Source of the DNA: Gliomastix tumulicola
Lineage: Eukaryota; Ascomycota; Sordariomycetes; Hypocreales; Bionectriaceae
Length of the DNA stretch: 64,000 bases
Assembly: GCA_001599755.1 (NCBI GenBank)
Contig: BCHX01000006.1
Location: 1,413,336-1,477,335 of the forward strand
Direction of reading: 5' to 3'
Below are positions 11,066 through 23,217 of this stretch, piece by piece (within the stretch, counting starts at the first letter, position 1; every line of letters starts with the position of its first letter). The position numbers were made by a program, and so were the translations under genes. Below the pieces are notes generated by a model. That model was not told the DNA's origin and searched no databases. It worked only from the letters and a program-made list of their open reading frames with translations.

Positions 11066-12021
11066 GACAGGAAGAAAATTGGAGACTTACACACAGGGTG
11101 ACGGGACATCACAGATGAGGTCAACGAATGTAGCAGATTAAGACTTCCCCTTTCGTCTCATTCAGCGTTTCGCTCGTCTCTCGTCTAGCTCGTCTTTCTA
11201 TATACCAAGTCTCGGGTGTCCCCCCCAGCCTCCCTACAGAAAAGAGGCAGGACAGAACCGCCGTCGACCAAAGAACCAGCCAACAAGGAGACGCGTCGAA
11301 AACTGCGCGCGCGCGATTGAAAAAAATAGCATCCAGCAGCAGAACGTTTCCGTCTTTCTCAGAACACCTTCTGTAACTAGTAGTCATACAGTGTCAACGT
11401 CTGAACGTGCCATCGTCTTTCTTCTCTCTTTCCTTCGCACGGCATCTCAACCACCCCGCTCCTCGTGCTTTCGTGTTGGTTGCGTGTGATTGTTTGTTTG
11501 TTTCGTTTGGGGGGGGGTGTGAGGTTTGTGTGATGTGTTGGTGACGTGCTCGCGCACGGGTGCTTGTGTCTCCCTCCTTCCAACCCACCAGCTCTTCAGC
11601 TTCTTCATGTTCTTCTTCTTCTTCTGCTTCTGTCTTCTTCTCGTCGATTCAGTGATACATACAGCGTAACCAGTTGTATGACAGACATTGCTTTTGCGCG
11701 CTCAAAAACCACTTGAGCGCCCTGGAAATTTGTAGCTGCCCCAGCTCCGGGTATCAATATCTTCCCAATATTAGAAAGCGGGTGTTCCATTTTCCTTCAA
11801 ACGCAGTATATAGTACGGGGTCCAACGTCGCGAAAGGAAAGGGAAGACATAAGGGAAGAAACCGGGATAACGCAAGGAAAAAGAAAAATTGTGAAAAAAA
11901 AATTGCAGGGGCGAAAACGCGAGAACAGCAGATCAAGCTCATGCAAAGCTTTTTTTTCACCAGCCGTGAGGCAGACACCTTGAGGTGTTGCTTTTGTGTT
12001 GCAATATGGCCAAGGATTGTC
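9933..12021. other. Intergenic region with microsatellites, no supported gene
   Basis: This 2.1-kb stretch lies between the convergent 3' ends of the F-box-like gene and the cyclin gene. It holds TACC repeats (around 10770-10790), a dinucleotide AC tract, CTT-rich stretches (11605-11640) and G runs (11510). No ORF in any frame has a recognisable domain. The portion just below 12021 is the cyclin 3' UTR side. Confidence 0.5.
11031..11063. repeat. (AC)n dinucleotide microsatellite
   Basis: Uninterrupted alternation of A and C over 33 bp, about 16 repeats, in noncoding DNA. Likely length-polymorphic between isolates. Confidence 0.95.
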
Positions 12022-14099
12022 TCAGTTCAGGATGCCGTGCCACATGCCCGGACGTCGCAGGTTCATCGCGTGCGTAGGAGAGACCGCGTCGTAGCCACTA
12101 GCCGCCTCGGCGGAGCAGCACACGCGCTTTGTCGACCTAGACATTTCGGGGTAGCTTGACATGCGGTTGTACGGCTCCCGCGAGAGAACCAGAGACTCGG
12201 GCCAGGAGGCGCCCTCGTCGCAGCGCCCATTGAGCAGATCGCGAACGTTGTCATGCAGCGAGCTCATGGCAGGGCGGCTGCGCTTGCAGCCCGTGGGCGT
12301 CGCGTCGTCGGCGCCGTGGTGGTAGAGCTCCTGGAGAGCCCTGGCGGCGTCAGACGCAGCATCCCGCGCCATCTCGTCAAGCCGGCTGCCGTGGCGAGCC
12401 AGCGGGGTATCCTGGTTCCAGTCTCCGAGCTTTCCCACCGTGCCGGTGAAAGACTCAGGAGAAGAGGACAGATACCCGTCTTCGTACGACTCGGGAACCG
12501 AGGGGACAGTGGGCCTGGAGCTCAGCCTGTCATTCCAGAGCTTCGTCACTCGAAGTCGCGATGGTACGCTCAACTTGGAAGTGGCGGTCGCGCTAGCAAG
12601 CGACGAAGCAGAGGAGATGGAGGAGGAGCGGGAGGTACGAGACATGTCCGAGATCATCGATTCGGGAGACGAAGCAGTAGAGACGGAGGTGGCGAGGGAG
12701 GAACGACGGGCGGGCTGGAAGCTCTGGGGCGGCGGCGTCGTCGAGGACGAAGGATGGCGGTCCATGTACTGAGCGGCAGCGAGGCTGTTGGCCTGGAACA
12801 TGGCCATCCCCATGGACGAGCGGTGGGAGGGTGCACCCGCTGCAGGAGTGCAGAACCCACCGATCTGAGGAGTGAGCCTTGGGGTTGGCAGCATGCCGAG
12901 TGACGGGGCCATGTGGCTGTGCTCAAATGCGGACGCGGGCGAGGGGTCCAGAGTCGAGGGCGTGTTGATGGATCGCAGGACCGCGTTGAGGTCGGGGAGA
13001 TCCTTGTTGCACTGCACATCTTGCATCGCGCTCATGAAGCCTCCGGAAGGGCTGTCGCTCGGGGCCGGGCTAGCAGGGGAGTAAGGGACCAGGTCTCGGA
13101 CGTTAGTCAGCTCGACGTTGAGGCCCAAGATGAGGTGTTTCCACTCCATGACTTGCTGCTTTACTAGCGGCGACAGGCTGCTTCCAGAGGACGGCGGCGA
13201 CGGGGGCGGCGTGTAGTTGATGACGATGTCGGTCCATCTCTGGAAGACGTCGTCCGCAATGTGCAGCTTCCAGTCGACGGCGAGCAAGAAGGCAATCTCG
13301 TTCTGGTTGATCTCGTAGGTGTGGAGGCCCGAGATCTTACTCCACGCGCGGGCCGAGTAGTTGCGGTCCTGAAGGTACTTGGAGGCCAGGATGAGGGCGG
13401 CCAGAAACATGCGCCGCCCGCACTGCAGAGCACGATCCGCGTAGTGATCGTCTGGCTGCTCCATGGTGAAGTTATGCTTGGGAACATGAGGCTTGATGAG
13501 GATCAAGTAATACAAAGCTACCTGGAGAGTCGAGTAGCTGGTTCGGGAGCGCCGAAGCGTCTCCTGGATAAAAGTGCGGAGCGGCAGGACAGCCTTGCTG
13601 CCGAGCTCGCTGCGACACACGACTGAGGATAGGGGCCAAATGGCCTCAACAATATGGGTGGAGGAATCTAGAAGTATTGTGTTAAACATAATCGGGGTGA
13701 GGTTGTGTAGTCTGTCGTTAGAGACCTACCAACAAGGTTGTCGACGAAGTTGACCTTTCGGTCAGACTGCCTGACCAGTGAAGGAGGACAGCCTCCCCTG
13801 GAGTGAGAGCCAGGGGCACTTCGTCGCGGGTTTCGGCGGAGCTCAGCAGGAACGGGCTCGGAGTGAGCCTGCTCGAGGGGCTGGGCGGTGAGACCATCGT
13901 GGCACAGGTGCTTCGAGAAGACACTGGACTCGTAGTCTGAGGAGGTGGTAGAAATGGCAGTGTCGTCGGAGGATTGAGAAGAGGCGTCAGACCACACGGA
14001 GGCGGCCGAGGTGGACGCGGAAGAGGCTATAGAGGAGTTGTATACCGCATGGTGAACCAGGGGGACGAAGCCGGGGGAAACATCCACGTCGTGCTTCAT
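12022..14099 (-). CDS. Pcl-type (Pho85-associated) cyclin
   Basis: Two exons (14099-13730 and 13667-12022) give 671 residues. The intron has a GTAGGT donor and a TTCTAG acceptor, and the junction codon is Asp. The cyclin box covers about residues 120-260: FIQETLRRSRTSYSTLQVAL, then GRRMFLAALILASKYLQD, then GLHTYEINQNEIAFLLAVDW. This is the pattern of the PCL/Pho80-like cyclins that activate the CDK Pho85. The long Ser/Thr/Pro-rich C-terminal half, with many SP/TP sites and Ser runs, is typical of filamentous-fungal Pcl5/Clg1-like proteins and suggests phosphorylation-controlled turnover. Which Pcl subtype this is cannot be decided here. The gene is followed upstream by an unusually long noncoding region. 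Confidence 0.85.
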
Positions 14100-17000
14100 C
14101 TTGATTCGAGGATACTAAAGGGGGGGCAAGAGAGCTGTCGCGGACCTGAAGTGCTGAGATCCAAGCCGTGCGCTGCTCGCTTGCTCGTTTGTTTGTGTGT
14201 GTATTTTTCCAGTCGCCGTCAAGAGGCTACGTCAACCAATCAAAGGTGCAAATAAATGCGCTATGATGTTACCGTTGAGCAGGTTTGGGATGAACCGTTT
14301 CGAGAATAAAGACGGGTCCACAACGGGTGCAATGCTGGTTCAACAAGCACTGCCGTCACAGAACCGTGTCCGGGATGCAAAGAGGTTGGTGGGATGAACG
14401 GGCCGTTCGCCTAGATGAGCGAACGCTGAACCGACTTTACAATAGCGAGACCGGAGGACGAGACTGAGACGGCGACTGGGGAAGAGGCGGATCGTGCAAG
14501 AGGCATTGCGACAATGCTTCGAGAACGATGTGGTAGGACGAGGTGACGGTAGGCCTTAGCACACCACCATCGAATCGGGAGGGTCGAGAGGGAGGAAGAG
14601 CGAGGAGAAGGTCGTTTTGCGGTAACGTGTCGTCGACGACTAGGTTGTGGTTGGCGAGACGCGGTAGAGTGGAGAGGCGAGGCGAGGCGGAGGAGGGTGG
14701 TTGAGAGGAGAGGGTGTCTAGAAGGCGACGGCGACGATAGGGATTATGCAGGTACGGGAGATGCACCGATCCGCTGAGGAGGGGAAAGTTATTTATTGCA
14801 GGGCCAGCGACCGTGACTCTTTAATGGTGCTGGAGGGGGGGCGACGGCGAGCGGCGGCGGCGAGGCGGCAAATGAGAGAAGAGGTAGCCTGCCTGGCGGG
14901 TGTGAGTCTGGCTGGCGGTGGTGTGACTCTTTCCCTTTTTCTCTGCTGCGGCGCGAGAGTGGCGAAACCGACTGTGGCCGCGTTAGTGAGCACTGACTCC
15001 AGGCGATCTCGGCGGGAGCCTAGGCTGAGCAGAGCCACTAAGCAGGGCCGTGACTAAGGGAGTGAGAGAGAGAGAGAGTCGAGAGATGCCAAACGCGGTG
15101 GCAAATCAATTAGGTATCGAGGGAGTGAATGCTGTAACAATAGAGAGAGAAAAAAGGGCGGGAAAAATAAAGTAGTAGACGAGATGAGTAACACAGATTT
15201 CGCTGCCTTTTTTCGGTTTCGTGTTTCCTTTTATTTTCGGGTGTTTTTTGTGACTCTTTTGACGTTTCCTTTTTTGCCTTTTTCTTTTTTTTGTCTTTTT
15301 TTTTAACTCCTGTCCTGTTTATCGAAGAGATACTAGATTCTTCGATGACTGGGGAGCAAGGAGGCTGGCTGGTTGGCGGGTGGTGGCGGTTCGTATCGTG
15401 GATTATCGCGAGGAACAAGTGAATGCCGCCGCGAGTCACAGAATGAAGGAAGCCGGGTGACGAGGAATTAATTGGGGACCAGAGGAGTGAGCAGAGTTGG
15501 TAGGAGAGGAAGAAAAAAGTTATCCGGAGTGGAGATTAACCCAGACCAGACAGCAGAAACAGAGAAATGTAGTCTGCTGTCGGTTCCTAGACGAGAGAGG
15601 AAAAGAAATGCATTGCGACAGACTCTTGGGGGTTGTCGGTTGGAGGAGAGGGAAGGGGAGGGAAAACGGGCGAGGCCAGCAGGTAGAAGGGTCGCCGTGC
15701 AGTTTTGAGGGATTCCAGTCCACCACCCGCTGCAGCAAGCTTCCCACACGCAAGGAGAGGGAGGGTGGAGGGAGTGAGGGACTGGCTGCAGGCTGTGGGC
15801 TGGCTTGGGTACCTCAGTACCTGCTGAGGTACCTTTCTTCACCTGCTGAGGCACTAGACCTTACAGGGGGCCAGTTCGCTCGTGCAGCCAGCACAGCACG
15901 ACGCTAGGCCGAAACGGCACGACCACAGCACACTGGCCCAACCACCCTCCCACTGGGGCCCGCTCCATTATTACGCGCCTCCCCATTGGCCGTTCGCGGC
16001 TGGTCGATGCCCGGGCCCACTCCACCCTCCTGCGGAGCTACCTTCTGACTGGCCAGTCCCATTTGGCCACACCACCGACCCTCCAGTACGGAAATGCCCC
16101 GCCTCAATCTCGTGGTAATACCAGGCTCCTGTCTCAGAGCCCGTCATTCTGCCAGCGGCGGCCAGCCAGCAGAAAAGAACGCAGCAAGGGGCACAGGGTA
16201 GCGTGTAGCGTGGGAGTCACAGTGTTCTCCCATCACGCAGGCGCACACAGCAAGCCTTCAGAAGGGAGGGGCAGAAGGTTTCATGGAGGACTAAGAAAAG
16301 AACCTCTCCCATTTATCATTCAGCCCCCTTTTCCGGCGCGAGCACTGCCTTGAGCACCAGGCTGGGACACACTAAAAACCGAGACATCCAGATGGCCTTC
16401 CTCCCCCCTCTCCAGCTCAGCCGCCTGGGGCAGCACCAGCAGTAGCAGCAGCAGATCGCACTACCAGACGGCATTTCTCTCGGGGAGCCATTCGCCCATC
16501 ACGATTTCGATAACTGCTGGCCACAACTCACCGTCACGTACGATCATTACTGTCTGTGCACGCTCTCACTCTCACGCCCTCGATAGCGTGTTGCGTAGGT
16601 ATGACTCCGATGTCTGCCACGGCGCGTAGGTTTGTGGGCCTGCTGGCCACCCCCGCCACCAGCTGTGACGAACAGCATTGCGTGAGGGAGGTGAACGACA
16701 CTGAAATGATGAAGTGAGTGAGTAATCACGACCTAGCCACTTGTTGGGCTCCGCTTTCGCCATCGCCACCCCGTTGTCTCGCTCTTCCCCCATTGACAGT
16801 AGCATAGCCTGATGGTGCTATTTCCAACAGAGTTCAATGACTGACACAGCCTGCTGAGCAACCGAGATTTTCCCTACCTACTGGGTGCGTAGGTAGTGTC
16901 ACTCTATGTTCCAGCAGTGTCTCGACCCGAAGCTCCCACCCTCCGATCCCGGGGACCGTGAAGCTGGGCTTGGTGCTGTTGATTCCCAGAGCCCCCCAGT

Positions 17001-20000
17001 TCATCGCCCATTCATCGTCAGGCACGAAAGCATGGTCAGTGGGTAAGAAATGACTGGCAGGCAAGTCAAGCGAGCAGCTGCAAGGAGAGAGACAAAAATT
17101 GAACAGCAAGATTCGAGATTGGCAGCAGCGAACAAACCAGCTTGCATCATCCATCGTCGGGTTATCCGTGAGTTGGGAGCCCAATGCGTGTCCCTCTCCC
17201 ATTGACTTGCCACTGAGAAAGGGAAAATGGATGCCTGGCATAACAGGCCACCACCCATCGGTCACTCCATGAACTTCTGGCTTCCCACTTGCATCATCAT
17301 CGCAAGGTTCCTTGCATGGACTTGCCCGTCTGGAAGCATTTCGAAAAAAAAATTGCGACCTGGCGCGTGTCCGCCAAGAATGTCCCAGGCCTTCCATTTC
17401 TTTCCGTTGACTTTGCCACCCGCTGCGACGTGCCCGGCATAACGGGTGGTGGTCGCAGCCTCTCAGTCTTTTCATGCTGGCGTCTCGGCCGATAAGGAAG
17501 GGGTGGTGGTGGAAATTGGATGCCCTCCAATATGCCGTGCTCTTCGGCATCCTCGTGCCCCCATTCTGAAACCTACAGAGCGTGAGCATGTCCCGGATGC
17601 CTTGCAGCGCCGGGAAAGATGCATGCATATTCGGTCAGATCAGCAGATGCCTCTCGTCATCTATCATTAGAAGTGTAGATACTATTTTGCACATCATCCT
17701 CCCGTCGGTGTCGCGAGTCGGTAACGACACGACGCCCTGAAGTTGTGTGCCAGCGGCCGACATTTCCGGCCTCCTGCAGGCGGGGAACGGGCGTTTCTGA
17801 TCAGCCAGTCCTCGAGAAGTTACCTGAGTCATCACCAGATGATCTGGTCTCGTCTTCTCGTTCTGATGCCCGAGGTCAGCTCTGTTCAATCAGAGCAACG
17901 GCATTTCCCATCCATAATTACGCCGTATCAGACACCCCCCTTTCGGGCGCCGGAGGTACCCCCGTAGCCCAATCAACCTGCCCACCGCATATACGTCAGG
18001 CAGAAACGGCAAGTACCGTCTCATACCGATGTACCGCCCCTCCTACCCACCCGGATCCGTGTGAGCAACTGGTAAGCAAAAGCCCGCCCACCCCCTGAAG
18101 ATGCGATGACTCAACGTGCGCCAATCTCACCACTAGCATCGATATTAATGGGGGGAGGCGAAAAAAGGGAAGGATGGCCAGATTCCCGATTGCTTCAGCT
18201 GCCTTGGGCTGGGAACGCCACGAGGCTCATTCGGTTCACGTTGGGCAGAATGCATATTATACAACGCACGTCGACGGTAGGTAACTGCATGCGAAAGCTG
18301 AACATCCCCTCCCCCAAGGATCCTCTGTCTGCGGGAAGGAATAAATGGCACATGACCGCTGCAGGAGAGGGGGGGACGAAGGGGGGGGACCCAGTATCGT
18401 ACCTAGTGAAAGGATGTCATCCGGGTTCCGTGGAGGTTTTGTCCCAGCGAATCCCAGGCTCATCCGAGTGTAAGACAGCAGCAAGGCACACATCCCATTG
18501 ATCACTCCCCTGTCAAGCCACAGGCTGAAACCCCCCTCTTTCCCACTGCCACAGCATATACGTATCTTCTGTGGCTGGAGCGTTCGTTCCTCAGCTCGAG
18601 TGAACAAGGCCAAGACCCGGCCACCAGCACGATCCGTATTGCATGAACATCATTTCGCATCATCTGATGAACAGATAGCCCGTTTCACGGATATCCGTCA
18701 TCGGGCAGAAGAATCAGGTAGAACAGGAGCCAAGAGTATTGCAGGATTGTGGAATCTTCCCCCCGCTGGCGATTGAGTCATCGCCGGAATGTCCACTATG
18801 CCTACCCTGTACACACTCACGAGAGCTTCCTCGGAGTCACGGCCTCCTCATGGAGCCACGGAGTGCGGACTGTTCGAAGAACGCGCGGTGAATGATGAAA
18901 TTGTCTCGAGTCATGAAACTATTATCAACAGATAGTCGCAGACTAGGCCGGGGAATCACTCACTCGGAGCATTTGATACGAGTTCACGCTGGTACTTGCC
19001 TCCCTGGCCGGTGGCCAACATCTCCACTGGGTAGGACATCGTCAGCTCACCTTGGGTTCACTCACGAGACTCCAGTTCCCGGGATAACAAGACGGGGGGG
19101 GAGACAAGAAGTCTGAGCTGGAACCCTCGGCCTCGGACTCTGTACACCGTGTTCCCTCCTGCCAGATTGGCGAGAGCACCTCTCGTCCAGTCAATCCCAT
19201 AGGCAGGCAAGCGCTGGCGCGCGAATAACCTCCCCCTCCGCCCCCCCTTCTGCCCCTCCAGCCCCGTCCGTGCCATCGTGAATCGCTTACACCTCCACTC
19301 AGTCGACCAAGGTGCCATGTCAGAGGAGGTACCGTGGTCATCGAAGGGGCCAGCTGGGACGGTGCGACTTCGCTCGGCTCGTCACGGACGACGTCCCAGG
19401 CAGAGAGCCTCGTGACGACTTGGGAACCACGGACTCCGGTTCCTTGGTCTGGCCTGGTCTGGTCTGGGCATGAGCCAATGACAGCATCCACTCACGCCCT
19501 TCAAGCCTGGAGGCTGACGAGGGGGACCCGGCTAGGAATGTTGCGCACGTATCCTCTGCCGATGCTGTCCGACAGAGGTGAGGTCTTGCCATCGGACGAC
19601 ACTTGCCAAGGCTACATGCCTCGCCTGATTCACCATGACGAGGTGATACCATGTGACCGGGAACGAGGAGTCAGTGGTCAAGAAGGGCTTTTCATCTCAC
19701 GAGAGCAGGTAGAATTTTTCAGTCACGTCCAGTATCACTCACCCCCTGGAGCGACGAAGCTCGTGCCACCTGAGGTAGTCAGAAATTAACACGTCTCGGC
19801 TCGTCTCACTGTGCGAGGGTTCGTTGCTGAACCGTGGTCAGCTTGATCGGTATCGGTAACATAATTCCATTGTTTGTTGTACTGCAGTCTTTTTCTCCGT
19901 CCTAATTCCTCAAGCAATCCGCAAGCAATCCGCGTCGACTAAAATCCTCAACCCAATCTGCTTCAAGAAACCCTACTATTAGCCTCACATCCTCTGTAAC

Positions 20001-20057
20001 CGTGCTCTGTCCGCGTGTGAAGACTGCTCCATCTCATGTTCCAATCCTTGTAGGGCC
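14100..20057. other. Six-kilobase region upstream of the cyclin gene without supported genes
   Basis: About 6 kb between the cyclin start and the SUB2 stop. The first 1.5 kb (14100-15700) has strongly strand-asymmetric purine/pyrimidine and T-rich tracts, as in long 5' leaders. The rest is of ordinary base composition. The longest ORF is a 264-codon minus frame at 16834-17628 that starts with ATG but has no recognisable domain and no supporting splice context. The 19334-19789 plus frame is similar. I see no tRNA-like clover pattern and no transposon ends. It may hold a long regulatory region, noncoding transcripts or decayed genes. Confidence 0.45.
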
Positions 20058-22188
20058 TTAGGTGGCCATGTAGGTGCTGGCGTCGACGCCCTCCTTAGGA
20101 AACTCACTGCGAAACAAGTTAGACATCGAACCTTCTGTGTATGGTGAGTCCAAGTACTTACGGGAGAGCCACTTCGAATCGCTTCTCGATCTCCTTCAAG
20201 ACCTCCTGGTCGCGGTCATTGCTGACGAACGAGATAGCCAGACCCTTGGTACCGAATCGACCAGCACGACCAACACGGTGGAGGTAAGAGTCGGCATCCG
20301 CCGACAGATCGTAGTTAATGGCGAGGTTGATACGCTCGATATCAATACCACGGCCAAACACATCAGTAGCGACGCAGATTCTCTTCTTGAACTCCTTGAA
20401 CTCCTTGTAGCGGCGGATACTGCATAACATCCGTTAGTTCAGAAACAATAAATATCGATGCGAGTAACGACTTACCGCTCCTCCTGGCTGACTCCGGAGT
20501 GGACAGCGATCGAGGGGAAGTTGCACTCCTTGAGCAACTTGTCAAGCTCGGTGGCACGGACGGTGCTCTTGACGAAGATGATGACCTGGTTGAACTGGAG
20601 CTCATCGAGAAGCTCGTTCAGCTTGCGGTTCTTCTCCTTCTCCTCGAGCTGGATGTAGTACTGCTGCAGACCGTGCAGGGTGAGCTTCACGTCCTGGTCG
20701 ACGAGGTGCTCAAAGGGAACGCCCTGCATGAACTTTCGGCAGATAGGGATGACCTCCTTAGACAGGGTAGCGGAGAACATCATGACCTGCTTCTGAGTAG
20801 GGGTTGCCCGGAAGACCTCCTGAACATCAGTGCGCATATCTACCATTGCGTCAGAATCCGTACATGCGAGTGCTAGCTAGCTACGTTGGTCGGAGTCAAC
20901 ACATACCAGGCTGGTCGAGCATCTTGTCGCACTCATCGAGGACGAAAATGCGGACTTGGCCAAGTCGAAGGTTCTTGTCGCGGGTAAGAGCTCTAAGACG
21001 ACCCGGAGTACCAACGACAATATGGGGGCATGTGTCCTTGCCCTTCAGGATCTCAATATCTTGCTTGATGGGAGTGCCACCGTAGAAGACACCGGTCTTG
21101 ACATCCGGAAGGTACTTGCTGAAGCGGTTGTACTCATCGCGAATCTGGTAGGCCAGCTCACGGGTGTGGCACATGACAACAATGGAAACCTCGCCATTGA
21201 CGGGCTCAATTTGCTGAAGCGTGGTGAGAACGAAGACAGCAGTCTTTCCGAGACCGGACTTCGCCTGGCAGAGAACATCTGTTCCAAGCAGTGCCTGGGG
21301 GATGACACGCTGTTGAACTGTCGATCGAGAGAACGTTAGAGAGATTGTTCCCCAAGAAGCAACGAACGGTGGGTGTAGTAGTCAAGAGTCCGTCCATCGT
21401 CGCAGCTGAGCTTCGCGTGTCTGTCGCTCTGGTGCGGATTGCTGGGCGAACAGCATCACCAGTGTGCCAAGCGGCTCGCACGCCTTCCCGCATTTGCTCA
21501 ATGACCAAAAGCCAAGGCCAAATGCGAGGCTAGAGTGCGGCGTCGATAGACGCAACAAGGCGGTGCAGACACGGAGGCTTTTCGTGGGTTATTCCGTCAC
21601 CATGCGCTCGAGAACGCCCGTGCCCATGCAAATGCGCGGCTATGTACTCGCTCAAGCTAAGCTGCGAGCTTCGCGCAACACCCCATATTCCAATCGCGCG
21701 GGGGGATCGTGCCATTTCCAGGCGTGAATCTATGCGACCGGGCTGAACGGGCTCTCGGACGATCGAAGGGGGACGAGGATGAGCCGCGTAATAGCTAGCT
21801 AGCGGTGCCCGATGGGGCCCGAAACCGAGTCCAAAAAACTTGCCCAGAGGAGCGCGCGTATTCAGCCGCCACACGGCGCGGGGCAGGGCTCTCTTGCTTG
21901 CGAGATGGACGGACGCTTGACGGGAGGGGATTGAATGAACTATGTGTGCTTGGAAATGCAGGACTAACCATCCGAAGGATGCTCGAAACCGCAGTCGGCG
22001 ATGGCGCGAATAAGCTCAGGCTTGAGCAGGAAATCGCGGAAGCCAGTCGAGTAGATACCGACGTAGCTGCCCTTCTTGTCGACGTCGTTGCTGGCAGCGA
22101 GCTCGGTCTTCTTGGCCGAAGGAGCGGCGGTCTCATTGCCGCCGACCTCCTCGTCGGAGTAGTCGATGAGATCCTCTTCGTGAGACAT
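20058..22188 (-). CDS. SUB2: DEAD-box RNA helicase SUB2/UAP56 (mRNA splicing and export)
   Basis: Five exons: 22188-21969, 21317-20907, 20839-20476, 20419-20162 and 20106-20058, giving 433 residues, the standard length. Sub2/UAP56 is an RNA-dependent ATPase needed for spliceosome assembly and, with the THO/TREX complex, for mRNA export. Visible motifs are the acidic N-terminus (EEDLIDYSDEEV), the Q-motif region GFRDFLLKPELIRAI, Walker A AKSGLGKT (92-99), PGR, DECD (201-204; the SUB2 variant of DEAD), SAT (233-235) and HRVGRAGRFG near the C-terminus. All junctions keep frame and have GT-AG ends. Intron 1 is 651 nt, far longer than the others (67, 56 and 55 nt). It interrupts the codon after GFEHPSD. 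The gene shares a divergent promoter with the RNase P subunit gene. Confidence 0.97.
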
Positions 22189-22677
22189 GTTGAGCGTGTG
22201 TCGAGTGTAGGTGGGATGGAGAGAGGTTGGAGAATTTGCAAAAGGTTGGAGGGGGGAGAAAAAAAAGTAGAGGTTGGTGAAAATGCAACTTCAGCTGTTG
22301 CAAGAAAGAACCCCAAAAGTCAGGTCCGACGGGGGCGGCGTGTCGTATTTGAAAACGAGCACGCACAGAAATGGGATGTATTTCAGGCGACAAAGAGGAA
22401 CAAAGGGAATTGGCAAGGGAGGATGTTGCTTGACAATGATTCTCCCAACGGCGTCAATCCGGGGAGCTTTGACGTTGACGAGGCTAAGTTTGGGCGAAGG
22501 CGGGCGAGCGAGCTGAGCCATGTTCAGGAAGCGCGAACCGTGCAAAATTGTGTCACGTGATATACCAAGCCCCACACAGTCACAATAAAGTTCAACACTG
22601 TCTGACTAGAATCTTCGACCGCCATCACAGCCTCCTCACTTCTTTTAGCATCTAGAATTGGACAGCAGTGCGGCAAG
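22189..22677. other. Divergent promoter region SUB2 / RPR2
   Basis: This 489-bp spacer lies between start codons on opposite strands. It contains a TCACGTGA palindrome and homopurine runs close to SUB2. No coding sequence is supported. Confidence 0.6.
22553..22560. promoter_or_regulatory. TCACGTGA palindrome (E-box/Cbf1-type site)
   Basis: TCACGTGA followed by TAT, 118 bp upstream of the RPR2 start and 365 bp from the SUB2 start. The core CACGTG is bound by bHLH factors such as Cbf1. Which factor binds here is not shown. Confidence 0.5.
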
Positions 22678-23217
22678 ATGGCTAAGCAGAAAGGGCCTGC
22701 GAGTGTTCCTAACAGGCACATCTACAGCAGAGCCTCGTATCTACACCAAGCAGCCCACTATCTCGCGACCGTCCCTCAGCAAGACAATGATGAGTCTGGA
22801 GACAACGACCAGCACAGTGCTGCTTCCTCGGCAACTGTCACGACCCAGCAACAGAAGAAAGCTGCCATGAATCTCTCGCGGCAGCTCGTGAGCGACTTGA
22901 AGTCGGTCACTCTCAAGACGCTGATTCGCCAAAGCCCGGCGATGAAGCGGTCCGTCTGCAAATACTGCAGCACGGTGCAGATCGAGGGCCAGACGTGCCA
23001 CTCGCGGGTCGAGAACCCGAGCAAGGGTGGCAAGAAGCCCTGGGCAGATGTCCTGGTTATCCAATGCTCGACGTGTGAGAACGTCAAGCGGTATCCCGTT
23101 GACTGTCCGAGGCAGAAGAGGAAGCACCTCCGGGAACCGAAGGTGGCCTCTTCAACGGCCGAACCTGAGGGGCCGTCACACAGTCATCTGAGTGCAGAGG
23201 TCGCCGATGAGACATAA
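22678..23217 (+). CDS. RPR2: RNase P protein subunit Rpr2/Rpp21-like
   Basis: Single exon, 179 residues. The Rpr2/Rpp21/Snm1 family are zinc-binding subunits of nuclear RNase P (tRNA 5' maturation) or RNase MRP. The N-terminal helix region has the expected ASYLHQAAHYLA and, after a low-complexity Asp/Gln/Ser insert, MNLSRQLVSDLKSVTLKTLI. The zinc site is made of VCKYCST (first CxxC), a single CHSR, and QCSTCENVKRYP (second CxxC). The tail is basic then Ser/Glu-rich. The length and the rubredoxin-like four-cysteine arrangement fit Rpr2 better than Snm1. The start is the first ATG in the frame (GCAAGATGGCT context). Confidence 0.85.
   Translation: MAKQKGPASVPNRHIYSRASYLHQAAHYLATVPQQDNDESGDNDQHSAASSATVTTQQQKKAAMNLSRQLVSDLKSVTLKTLIRQSPAMKRSVCKYCSTVQIEGQTCHSRVENPSKGGKKPWADVLVIQCSTCENVKRYPVDCPRQKRKHLREPKVASSTAEPEGPSHSHLSAEVADET

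Noticed and set aside
16834..17628. 264-codon ORF on the minus strand in the cyclin-upstream region
   Set aside because: It starts with ATG, but the product shows no domain, no plausible splice context and an amino-acid mix typical of random GC-rich frames. No evidence beyond length.
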